Shown in pieces: positions 1 to 11,607 of a stretch of DNA of 64,000 nt; the stretch's first letter is position 1; the number at the start of each line of letters is the position of its first letter. The notes under the pieces are model-generated. The model saw only the letters and a list, made by a program, of their open reading frames with translations, had not been told where the DNA came from and did not search any database. The stretch spans positions 1,426,001 to 1,490,000 of the forward strand of contig BSYQ01000003.1 of assembly GCA_030272585.1 (NCBI GenBank), given 5' to 3'. The position numbers and the translations under genes were made by a program. The DNA comes from Bryopsis sp. KO-2023. Its lineage: Eukaryota; Chlorophyta; Ulvophyceae; Bryopsidales; Bryopsidaceae.

Positions 1-3000
1 CGCTCCCTTTTTCTTATTCAGGGTGGTGTTGATCTTTTGCACTTGTTTCTTTACTACATTCATGAGCAGTCCAAAATTGCTGGCGGGCAATGAATTCCCT
101 GAATTTGAATTTTCCATCATTCCACGAAGCTCCAGCAAAGCCACATCAAAAATCAGCTTCAACATGTACGCAATATAAACGCTAACTATGCAGATAAAAA
201 TGACCGACATGGCCACTCTGCCTCCGTCACTCATTTTCGGCTGATCCACCAGATTCCCAATGATGAATGCCAACGTGGAAATCACCAAAGACCCCAACTC
301 CATCATATTGAGCTTGGATTCCAGAAACGGCTGGCAGTGCGTTTGTAGACTGATGGAGCCCACCATGGTGAACAGTGCAAGGTTGTTTTGTACTCCTTCC
401 CCCAAGGTTCGCCCAAACACCACCACCGCAGCAAGGGAGGCTTTCCTCAGCAAGATCACGACTTCCCAAGCCGCCAGTTTCTTTTTGTACGCTTGATACA
501 AGAAGCCATATTGCCGGACCACCAGTTCATTTTCCAGGCTCTCTCTGCTTCGAGTGAGTTTGAACAGGAGCCAGCCAGGGAATCCTATGGAAATCAAAAG
601 CAACCCAGGCGCCCCGACAAAGCCAACAAGAAATGCATGGGCTCCTTCGTAACAAACCACACCAGTGTCTTGGACCCAAAACAAACCTTCCATGGGGCTG
701 GCATCCACACAGTAGAAAATCTGAACAAGCGTCCTCGTCATGCTGCAAGCAGATAAACAAAGAACCATAAACTGCAACAATGCATCAACATCCGTAGCCT
801 GTTGACACAACATCTTGGATGGAATTATTCACATGGAATTAACTGCTGCTCACTAGTCATGATTTGAGGGAGCTTGACTATGGGGACGGGAAATTTGGAA
901 GATTATTTTTAGAGCGAGGGTCCCACATCACTCATATATTTTGACAGGCTACATGGGGCGATCGCCTCGGGGTAACAAAATTTGAATTAGTCATGAAACA
1001 GAAAAAGACCTCCAACCTTGGGCACTCCATGGCTCAATCAAAATACTTCCGACAGCTTCTGTTGGGAAAACCCCACCTGATGTAAGAAGCCTGTTGTACA
1101 GCCAAGAGAGCAATGCAAGACCACAGCTTGATATCCTGAAACGATTTTTTGCTCCTCACTGCATGGGCGTAATGGGCTACGAAAAGCGCAGCCCAAACCA
1201 TGAATGGCACCAACGCAAGGAAAATAGATTTCTGGATGGATCTAGGGAGACCGTTTTCTTGCCCCGATGAAAATGCACACTCCAATGAAAAGAAGTTGCT
1301 GCTGTCGGCCACTCCTGAGATGAAGTCTGCACCCAAAATAAAGGGAATTGCTGATTCTTTCCACTTACAGGACAGCGCCATATTCTCTTAACAGTAGCTT
1401 TCTTATTTCCACAATTTCCTGAAAACTCACCCCAGGAGGCAAATATCATCACCATGCTTCGGGTCCAGCCCACGTTGATGGCTGCAGCGGAGCCAGTCAC
1501 TTGAAAGAAATTGACAAGGATCTGGAAGATAAAACAAGCATCCAGAAATTCTCAAATAAGTTTTTGCTTTCGAAGTTGTTGGTTGGAATTTGATTCGCAT
1601 GAACGACTCACCTTGAAAATGTCGGAGGATCTCGATTTTCTCGGTGGGGAAATTTGGGGTGGTGTCTGTACATCCTGGCTTGGCATCTCACCGAGGATAA
1701 AGGCTGGAAGGTTGAAGCCATCGTGGGATCCTGACGGAGCAGCACTGCATGCACTCACAACATTCGATTCGCCACCAAGGACGCCTTCAGAATATTTTGC
1801 AGCACTTTTCACGTAGATCAGGGACAAAACTGCCAATGCTAGCATAACAGCTCCGATCCCCAACCCAGCAGGCACCCCTCCCTGACATTCCGTGCATTTG
1901 AAGCGACGCTTCCCATGTGATGCATCGCAGCTCCCACACAATACGTTGCTATACCCCTGCCACCGAAATTAATGAATAAAGTAAAAAAAGATAATGAACA
2001 ATCATTAAATAATATAATATTCAACATTCTTTCTGGAGGCTTGACTCAGTTTCTTCTTTGTTTGCCTTTGGAATAGAGAGCTAGATATACGACCATTGGG
2101 GTGAAAGGTGCTTTACTTCTGAGTCATCCTACAGCACATTTCCGTGAACAGGCTGCACTCGGCTTTTGGCGTTGTCTAAAAAAAATTCAATTTCAATATA
2201 GATATTCTATTTTGATTCTGGGAGACCACGAGAATTTCCAAGATGGCGTTTTCAAATTTACCTTTGCGCATTGTGGATAATTTCCGGAGGAGTTCAAGCT
2301 GGAGGCAGCCAGAATGTCTGTACGGTTCGGGTAGGTGCATGCATCTTCACTCAAACAAGCATGCACTTGGGATGAGCAATGTCCAGAATGCCAGAATCCA
2401 TCCAAGGGGACCAACGTGCCTCCGGAGCATTTGGCTGTTTCTACCGGACACGGTGTGCATTTATCATCAGTCACATCAAAAGAGAAAAAATCCTCGGCAC
2501 ATCTGTCGCATCGCAAGCCTTCCTCTTTGGAGACCTCCCCAACCACACACTCTCGAATCCCCACGGCCATGCGCTCTGTCACAACTCTTTCCCCATCTTG
2601 TGAGGTCAGCTTGAAGGACAGGCTGTAGCTGCCAGGCAATCCCTGCATAAGCATCCCCGTCACGGTGATCCTCCCACTCATGACCACCCCCTCGCGGGTT
2701 ACGGGGCTGCCAAAAAGCTCTCCTCCAGGTGTAGTGACTTCAACTTTCAAAGTCACATTGTCCGTGGCAATCTGGCCGAAGGAATCGAGGGGGGTGACTT
2801 CGATGGCTGGGAGCTCTCCACCACTGGCATGCTTCAATACTTCAGGCGGGGAGATCGACACTGATTCGAGTAAAGATCCCAAGGGCGATGATTTTCTCCC
2901 ATCTTGTTGCAATGCTGGATCCAATCCACATTTCACCACACCCTCATCGATTGAACTTGCCAGGCTCCAGCACTGATTGTCACAGCAGACATTGTTTTTG

Positions 3001-6000
3001 AAGTCGCTGAGAAAAATGTCTGACCCCGAATCCTCTGCTATATTCTCTCGAAAGACTGCATCGTCGAGTCGCAATTCAGATTCATGCGAATCGGATTTCC
3101 TGACGGAGCTCTGGCAATCTCCCAGCAGTTTTTCCATCAAAACGGTGGCTTGACAATTTGGCTGCTTGAGCTTGTCTGCTGAAACATGGAGTCCACCTGG
3201 ATACCCACAATTTGAACATGAGTGATTTCAAATCTTGATTAAACCAAATACCAGGAAAGGTGTTTCCCCCCCCCCCCCCTCAATTTCATCCACTTTTTAT
3301 CGTTACCTCCTTTTTTTGCCTGGTTTTCCTGAATGTCACAGGACATACATCTCCAAGGGACCAAGTGGCTGCTGGCAAAAGCAGCAAGATGCATTGAAAC
3401 ACCACCTCCATTTCCAACAGCAGTATTGTTGTCAATGGTAATATTTTCACCATGGAAGATGGCATCCTCAAGATGCACCCCTCCACCGGACCATGCTGTA
3501 CAGTTGATAATGGATGAATTCACGAGCGTCAGATTTGAGGCTGGCAATGCTCTTATCGCACCTCCGGATGCGATTTCCTTCCCACCAAAGCCAGCACTGT
3601 TGGAGTCGAAAAGGCACGATTCACAAAGCACAATCCTAGACCTGAGATCAATGGCCCCACCTCCTTCCATCGCAAAGTTGTCCACAAAGCGAGCCATTTT
3701 CAACTCCACTAAATCAAAGTCAGTTTTGTATGTAGCAGTGTCGAACTGGTCGAATGAGGCAGCACCTCCAACTTTGGCAGCATTTCCAACAAAGGATACG
3801 TTGTTCACCAGGACTTCAGTGCTGAAGACTGACAGTGCTCCCCCTATAAGAGCAACCCCCCCAAAAAAGCTGGAGTCCTGCACAGTCAGTCCTACCGAAT
3901 CTCGAACATACAGCGCTCCTCCCATCGTAGCCATGTTGCTTGAAAAATTGCAGTCTTTGAATTCTGAGGCCAAACCCAAACCGGCCACTACCACAGCTCC
4001 GCCTTTGCTGTTGATGGATTCCACTCCAGCAGACATTTCGGTGCCAGCCTTGTTGTCAGTGAAAATCGAGGAATGCACTTTTACAAGGGATTCCTTGTTG
4101 CCCACAATCAAACTCAAGCTCTCATCCTTCAGCAAAGCAAACCCACCAAAGAAAAACTGCTTCAAGAAATATAGATGCAGATGGAAATTGCATGAATTTT
4201 GTATTATGAATAGTATATATCTGTCGGAGTCAGGATGTTCCACAACATCTGAATCTAGGGTCTATTTCTTTTTTTTTTGTTTCGATTACCTCACAATACA
4301 ATGCTCCCCCCTTGACTTGGGCAATGTTGACTTCAAAGGCACACCGAGACAAGGAAAGGTTTCCATTCTGCATGAACACGCCTCCACCGACTTGAGCAAG
4401 ATTTCCTAAGAATTTCGTAGACTTGATTGCTGCACTCGGGGACAAAGCCTACAAGATTGACGTCCACTTTTGATTGGAGCCATCAAAACAACATGTAGCA
4501 ACGAATACAGTCACAAAGTCCTCACTTCAAATTGAATAAAATAAATAGCTCCTCCATACTGTGTTGCAGAATTGTTTTGACACAGACTGTCCTCCATGTC
4601 CAGGTCGACACCAACCAAACGAAGACCCCCTCCACCGCCAGCTGCATAGTTATGTTTGAATGCCACTTCCTTTGTGCTGAGATGTGTTCTTGCCTGGGCA
4701 TAGATAACTGACATTTACAATCCCACCACGGAGGCAAGTTTCAAAAGCAAAAAAACATGCTTGGGAAAATATGACCAAAAGCTATTCCAGCTGTTCCTCT
4801 GGTCAAATGGGGAAAGTTTCTGATGCCGACAAAAAAATGGCTTGGCCCTTGCTTACTTCTGCGGCAGAGCTTCCAAATGATTGAATCGCACCCCCCGCTT
4901 CGTTTCCAATATTTCTGGTAAGGTTTGATTTTATAATGGTTGTATTCGTGAATTCCAGATCAATTGCACCACCGAGTTTCAACGCAACATTGTCGTGGAA
5001 GCTGCTCCCTTCAATAAGCAACATACCATCCTGAAAAATACAAAAAACGTCACGCAGTTCACCTGAAAATGCTTTGCATGATTCGTCCAGCCAGGGACCT
5101 GCCCCTATGTTTGACATGAAAAAAAGAAGGGGAGGGGGGGTGGGGGAATGGGGTTAGGATCATGTGTTTCTGACATTGGACATGGGAACAAAAAATTGAA
5201 CTAGGTGTCGCAAGAACAGGAAAAAAAATAGGATTATGATGTGTGCCTTATCTATCGCAAACTTTTCTTCACCCCATACATCTCAACCCAGGAAAAAAAA
5301 AAAAGAAACCTTCCTTGCATTCATGACTTGGGAGTGCAACTTTTCTGTCATGAATGGATCACGTATCAACAAGGGAAGTTACATTAGGAAAAATCCCCCA
5401 AAAAAGCCCATTCAAAATCACTTTTTCTGAAAGTAAATTCGTAAATATGGCCCATGTCGCTCTTTTGCTCAATAGTTTGTGGACCTACCCTAACAAATAT
5501 TCCTCCACCAGCTTTTGCTTCATTGTGGGCAAAGCTGGAATTGGTAATGACAATTTTGGATACATTCACCAGAAAAATTGCCCCTCCAGCTCTGGAAAAC
5601 ATTTGGTCATCATCAAGTTTTCTGGTCGCTGTTACACCGTCCTGTTCAGACAGAGATCAAAAAATGGGAGCTCTTTTTCAAGAAGAATCTTATTTTTTTA
5701 ATTTCAAAGTAAAATAGGAGGAGGGAACAAGATTGATCTGGAAGAGTAGCCGTCGAGAAATCGACTGATACATATTAGTTATCTTGTTTTTCCCTTGGGA
5801 AAATTATGTACTGTCCAAACGAGTGTGGCAAAGTAGTATGGATTCTCAAAATACTGGAGACCCCAACATTGACACAGACTACCGTCATTTTGCAAAATAG
5901 TGTTTCTGAGGAGACATACCTTAAAGCTGTCGTCGCCGCTCTCCACCGCCTGGTTTTTGAAAAAAAGAGAGTGGGATATTTCAAGACTGACAATTCCACT

Positions 6001-9000
6001 GCCATAAACAGCACCACCATCACTGGTTGCCTTGTTCTTTGTAAAGTTTGAACCTTTGATGGATGCTCGCAACCCATCTCCCAAAAGATCAAGGCCACCA
6101 GCATAAGCTCCCCTTGATTTACGAGCAGCTGAATTTCCATTAAATGTGCAGCCAGCGATGTTTATAGATCCATCAATCCCCTGCATAAGAAAAGATTGGT
6201 GGAGTAGAACCACAATATAATAAAACACACACACACACACACACACCATTGTCCTCCTATACTACAGTTTTTGGTATTGCCACTACCTGCAATTTCTTTA
6301 CTGCTAAAAAGCGACCATACACTTCTTCCGTAATAGAAAAAAAAAAGCCGCGTAAAATAAAACAAGCAAAACTATTTGCAGCACTTGTCTTCACACTGGA
6401 ATTCCTTGAAATCCTGTCTTCAATTGCCAATTTTTTTTCAATAAAATCCCACCTGTGTCAGGATCCAAATCGCCCCGGCACTGACTGTTGCTCGGTTGTG
6501 AGTGAAAGTGGACGTTTCGATTAAAACTTTAGGTATACCCTGAAGCAAAAGAGCTCCCCCCACAAATGTACCTTCCTGTTTTTCAAGACCCTAAGGAAAA
6601 CATAAAATCATGAGTGAGTGTGACTTGGAACGAAAATTCCAAGGAACAGTCAACAGCAGACCTTCATCTTCCCCGTTTTTCACATTCTTGATATTCCATT
6701 CAGAAGGATCGTAAAAAAAAATATCAGAAACGATTCTGATAACACGTGAAACTAATCTTGCCCCCTGGAAAATAGAGACCATGAAATGCAGGTTAGAATA
6801 AGCCAAGCCGCCGTTTTATCGGTATCTTTGGCATCGGTGGCATTACCACAGGTCGCTCCACCGCTTGGTTCCTGTAGAACATGCATCTGGAGATTTTGAG
6901 GCTTTTCATTTTCATGCCCCATATCGCTCCTCCCCCTGCTCCTCGCCCCCCTGAACCAGATATATTGTCTGAGAAAGTGACATTCTCAAGCGTGGCAAAA
7001 GTGCCATTTCCGAGAAGTGCCATTGCACCCCCAAACGGGGCAACATCCAGACGAATCCCTTCAGCAGAGTTTCTTTCAAAAATTGTTGCTCTGATTTCAA
7101 GGTTTGTAATCTCTGGTGCATTTGCCTGTAAAGAAAAAATAATAATTAAGGGAATTTTAAAGTCTGTGCCTGGTTGATTATTATTTTTTTTTCATGGGCG
7201 AATTCGACAAAAAAAAAAATCCACTGTGGTACAGAATGATCCACAATTAATTTTATTGTAACTTTTATTAATTTTATTTTTTTAACATATATATGGACTA
7301 AATCACCTCGTTGTGGACGACCTTTTTTGGGCAAGTTTGCCTAATGTAAATTAAATATTCATTCATTAATAATAAAAATTGTTATATGTACAATAACATA
7401 AGATAATAATAATATATTTATATAATAATATATACTTTTTTACTTTGGCGAGCAGCACTGTCTTTAGCCATCGACACTACCAAGGCTGAATCTTACTTCC
7501 ACAAGAAGCGCCCCACCAAGTTCTGCCTGGTTTTGGGTAAATTTGGATTCCACAATTGCGGTCTCCTGAACACCTGTCAAAAACAATGCCCCTCCCTGTG
7601 GGCTAACTGATTTGTTTCCACTTTCCACAGCAGCACCCTGTGAAAATTGACAAGACATCAACCCCATCTCCGGAATAGGTTTATTCATCATTACTTTCAC
7701 AGAAATTTAATGTGGCCCAAAATGTGAAAACCATTATTATTATTATTATTGCAGGTCCCAAAACCTCTACAATTGTTTTTTTATTTTTTTTTTGGGGGGG
7801 GGGGTCCGGAGATGCTCTCTCAAACTCCTTTCAAGAAAACGATGATTGCTTCGCACACCTGGCTTGTCGTGGGTAGACCCGCTCGATTACTCAAAAATTT
7901 GGACCTCAAGATGTTAATCTTGTTCAATCGAATGACAGCCACAGCCCCTCCGAACGCTCCAGCATTATTCTCAGTAAAAGTGATGCCCTTAAAACTGGCC
8001 TCAGTTCCATTTTCAGCCATTGTAATGGCACCCCCCAGGGAACGAAGACCACCGAAACTGCCTGCTGCATGATTTCTTTCAAAACTGCATCTCTCTAATT
8101 CCAGTTTATTCACATTGGGCAAATAGCCCTGAAACCACAACACAGGAGAAAAAGAATGTTGAAAACCTTGAGGGTTTATTCTTGGATACTCAAAAAAAAT
8201 AAAAACAGTCGGTCCTCCCAAAATACGATCGAACGAAAGGTATCTCACCTCCATCCAGATTGCACCGCCTTGAAAGGCATGATTTTGAATGAAAACACTA
8301 GCCTTGATAAAAACTCTAGTTCCCTTTGATGCATTTATTGCACCTCCCAAGTTGCTTGCCGAATTATTAGTGAATGTCACTTCCGAGATCTCAGCATTCA
8401 GTTTCGGTCCAAGGAGGCTTACCCCCCCTCCTGCTCTCCAGTTCAAGTCATTCTTATACTCGCCGTAAACCCGATTCTCACTAAAATCGACATTTCTCAT
8501 TTTCACTTCTGCCCCCTTCTCACCCTGGAATTGAACCACACTCGAATTATATCAATCAACTACTTCTGAGACGAAAAAACAAAAAAAACAAAAAAGATTT
8601 TGCTTTGAAATTATGCTCCTCCACTGCAAATTTGTTTGCCCTATCCAGCCACCCACCACGATAAAGATCGCTCCTCCATTATCCAATGCCAGATTTTCAG
8701 CGAAGCGAGAATTCGACAAATTGAGGTTGGAGTTGTGCATGTAAATGGCCCCCCCTTGCTCAGTAGCATGGTTGCTTTCGAAAACAGAATCAATGATGAA
8801 AACTTCAGATTCCCCAGCAAAAGACATGGCCCCTCCGTACACTGCTGTGTTATTCTTTGCTGTGACGTTTTGCATCCAAATGGTGGAATTGACTGCAGAA
8901 AGACATGAAGCTCCATTCTTGTTTGCATTGCTTTCCATTCCTACATCCCTCAAAGTCACATTTCGAGATCCTTTCACTTGTAGTAGCCCCGATGGACTGT

Positions 9001-9749
9001 CGAGATTGCACCCAACAAAGGAAAGCCCAACCAGCAACACATCATTGGACCTGGAAGGCAAAACCACAAAACATGAACTGATTTCGACCGACTTCCCACT
9101 TGGCTGTCCTTTCTGTTCATGGAGGTGTTACAAGGGCCCTATGATCTAGAAACAAACAAGTTACAACCAACAAAACCAGGGCTCACCCCCATCAGCGAAC
9201 ATTTCAATATCCTGAAGATCGTCCCCCAACCTGATATCGATGGTCGGCTGTGTGTTATCGCCCAAACAAAGGATGGAGGTAGGCGATCCTTCGATTGAAA
9301 CAGATCGCTCGATCTTGAGGGTATTATCGAGCTTCAATTCTGGCATGTCAAACTGGACGGCTGCGTGTTGTGGCAAACAATCCAGAACGTGCTGAAGGCC
9401 GCCATCAACACCAGCGAGTGTTCTGATATCCAGCAGCATCGAATCTGTGGAACTCAAAAGCTTTCGCACGTCGTTGCATGGTGCAGCCGCCTCATCTGAG
9501 TCGAAAGCAATACTCCTTCAGGTTTGATCCACAGAGCTCTGGAGTGCGAACCCTGTCCGCATACCACCGTGTCGCTAATGTTTCTGTGTGCAATAAAGCA
9601 GCTTCAAGTGTTGGGTCACCATAAATGTTTTGGGCCTCGGTGCCAGTGATCCTCAGATCTGAGATCTGCAGAGCGACGGCGAGAAGCAACACGAAGCCAC
9701 CCCACAATGGAGCGACTCCAACGGATGCGGCGAGACCCTTTACGGACAT
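1..9749 (-). CDS. Giant surface protein: beta-helix (Pmp-like) repeats, Cys-rich segment, multi-pass membrane C-terminus (3' partial)
   Basis: Exons read by hand, 5' to 3': 9749-9187, 9050-8660, 8524-8249, 8128-7859, 7637-7497, 7125-6847, 6590-6453, 6180-5920, 5641-5489, 5030-4857, 4693-4526, 4448-4290, 4156-3307, 3196-2262, 2175-2117, 1956-1612, 1521-1431, 1386-1077, 742 to beyond 1. The first exon starts with a hydrophobic signal-like segment. Exons 2-13 carry dozens of F/S-x-x-N-x-A-x-x-GGA(I/L/V) repeats, as in right-handed beta-helix polymorphic membrane proteins. Exon 14 has Cys-rich CxxC motifs. The last exons hold several hydrophobic helices and the motif YGFLYQAY followed by a WEVVILLRK helix, seen in large protist surface proteins with a TRP-channel-like C-terminus. 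Most junctions agree in phase. Exon 1/2 and exon 15/16 do not, and exon 1 needs a one-base frameshift near 9504. The likely role is cell-surface adhesion or sensing, which is inferred from architecture only. Confidence 0.85.
6225..6246. repeat. (CA)n microsatellite
   Basis: About 11 CA units lie inside an intron of the beta-helix surface-protein gene, just 5' of the exon at 6180-5920 in transcript direction. Confidence 0.95.
7784..7804. repeat. Composite T10-G11 tract
   Basis: A T-run passes directly into eleven G residues inside an intron of the surface-protein gene. It belongs to the recurrent T-run/G-run class described in the findings. Confidence 0.9.
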
Positions 9750-11607
9750 TGTCCCCGCGAGGCCTGGCAAGAGAGTTGAGAAAGGGAGGGGGATATATTG
9801 TAGGCGGCCGAGAATGAAGCTGACAGTGGCATAGCAGATCCAATATTGGACGCATGTCAAGCGTCAGAGAAGGTGGTGTCGCTGGGAGACATTTTCGGAC
9901 AGGTTTTAACACAAGAAAACAAGACACACTCGTTGCTCCCTCTGAGAGTTGAACTCAGGCCGTTGAAATGTTTCACTGTTTCCATATATCGTTTCCACGG
10001 AAATGAGATTCCCAAAATCTTTCACATCCATTCATTTTGGAAACAATGAAATAAAACGATAGGAAAGCAGCGGTTTGGGTCTTTTCGTCTCAATTCAAGT
10101 TTTTCCTGTGTCCGATGCCGAAAAACGCCAACAGCCGTTTTTATTACGTAATCCTCGCCATTTTTCCTGTAGTGGCTATATTTAGTAAGGAATTCCCCCA
10201 AAACACGTTTTCAAACTCTTGCAGAGAATGTGTTTGGAGAAGCCTCATCCGCACAAACCCCTCAGCCAATACAGGGAGCGCTGTGTTTTAACGAAACCAA
10301 GAACTGATTTGTCCATGTCGAAAACAAATCATCGATCCCCTTTACATCTCCAAAGAGAATTATATGAAATACAGCTCAGCAACCCCCCACCTCTCCTTTA
10401 CACACACTCTTGAAAAAAGGTCTCAACAAAAAAAACCCACAAAACTGACCTCCCCCCTTCCACCAAAAAATCACCATCTCACCCGTCCCGAAACCCTAAA
10501 AAGTCACAGAAAAATATCAAAAGCTGCTTCTTTTCCTCACACAGAGAGAGGAGGAAAGAAAAGCAGCTTGTGAATAGGAAGAAGTTGCATTTTCTTGTTT
10601 TTGGGATTTTAATAAAAAATCGACCGAAGAAAAAAATCATACAGAAATTATTGTATCACTGCAAATTTGTCTCTTCGTGTCCAAAACGTAACGGAGGCTT
10701 CCCTCCGAAAAAACATTTTTAACAAATCGACCAAATCGTAAAAAGCAGACGTAAAAGTGAAAACCCAATTTCCAACCTTGTTTTACCTCCTTCATTGGGA
10801 AAGGAAAACAGAACACACACAGAAAACTAAAAAAAGAAACAGAAAAGATTGTTAGATTTTGCCCTCTTGTGTTAAAAATAGAAGCCATCAGCTCACTATA
10901 GTCAATAACTTTTTTATGTGTTTTCTTTTCCCCTTCCCATCCTTTTCTTTTGAAATATATATTTTCTCATCCTTTTTTGTCAAAATGTCTCCCCCCCGCA
11001 AAGTTTCTTCAATTTTTAATCCTTTTTTTCATGCTTTTTCAGCAAGATTTTTTTTCCAAAACCCTTTTTTCCCTCTTGTTTTTCACAAGCCCTTCAAACT
11101 CAGCACCTCCCCCAACAAATTGACCTTTAAAAAAATCTCTTGTCAATGTTTTGAACACACTCAGGTTCAGCATGTCTGCCTCTTGGCTTGTGCAATTTTC
11201 TTGGACCGGCTGAAAAACACACACAAACGATGGGAAAATTTTACTCACGATCACAAAAATCCACAGAAAACAAAAATACATTCTAGAAAACAAAAACATA
11301 CACACATAAAATTTTTCTTGTCCAACCGATCCGAAAGTTCCATGCAGGCAACCTGTGCAAATGAAACATGACAAAACTAGTAGAAGAATTTAAAAAAAAC
11401 ACACAGAAAATTCAACAGAGACGTTGCGCAGAACAAGATCTCCAGCAGACCATGCTGGAAAAAAAACCCAGAAAGGGTAGACTGTAAAAGAAAAAATCTT
11501 TTCCTTTCATCCACCCATATCAAACTTCGTTTTTTTTATATTGTCACTGAAACATTATAGATGATAGATAAACAAAATCTAGGTTCGATCATACCTATAT
11601 TCTTCTT
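9750..11607. other. Gene-free stretch between two minus-strand genes
   Basis: No convincing coding block was seen. The stretch is AT-rich with many A and T runs and short unrelated open frames. It should contain the 3' UTR of the TCGRC-domain gene (which ends at 11608) and the promoter and 5' UTR of the surface-protein gene. No TATA box could be assigned with confidence. Confidence 0.6.
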
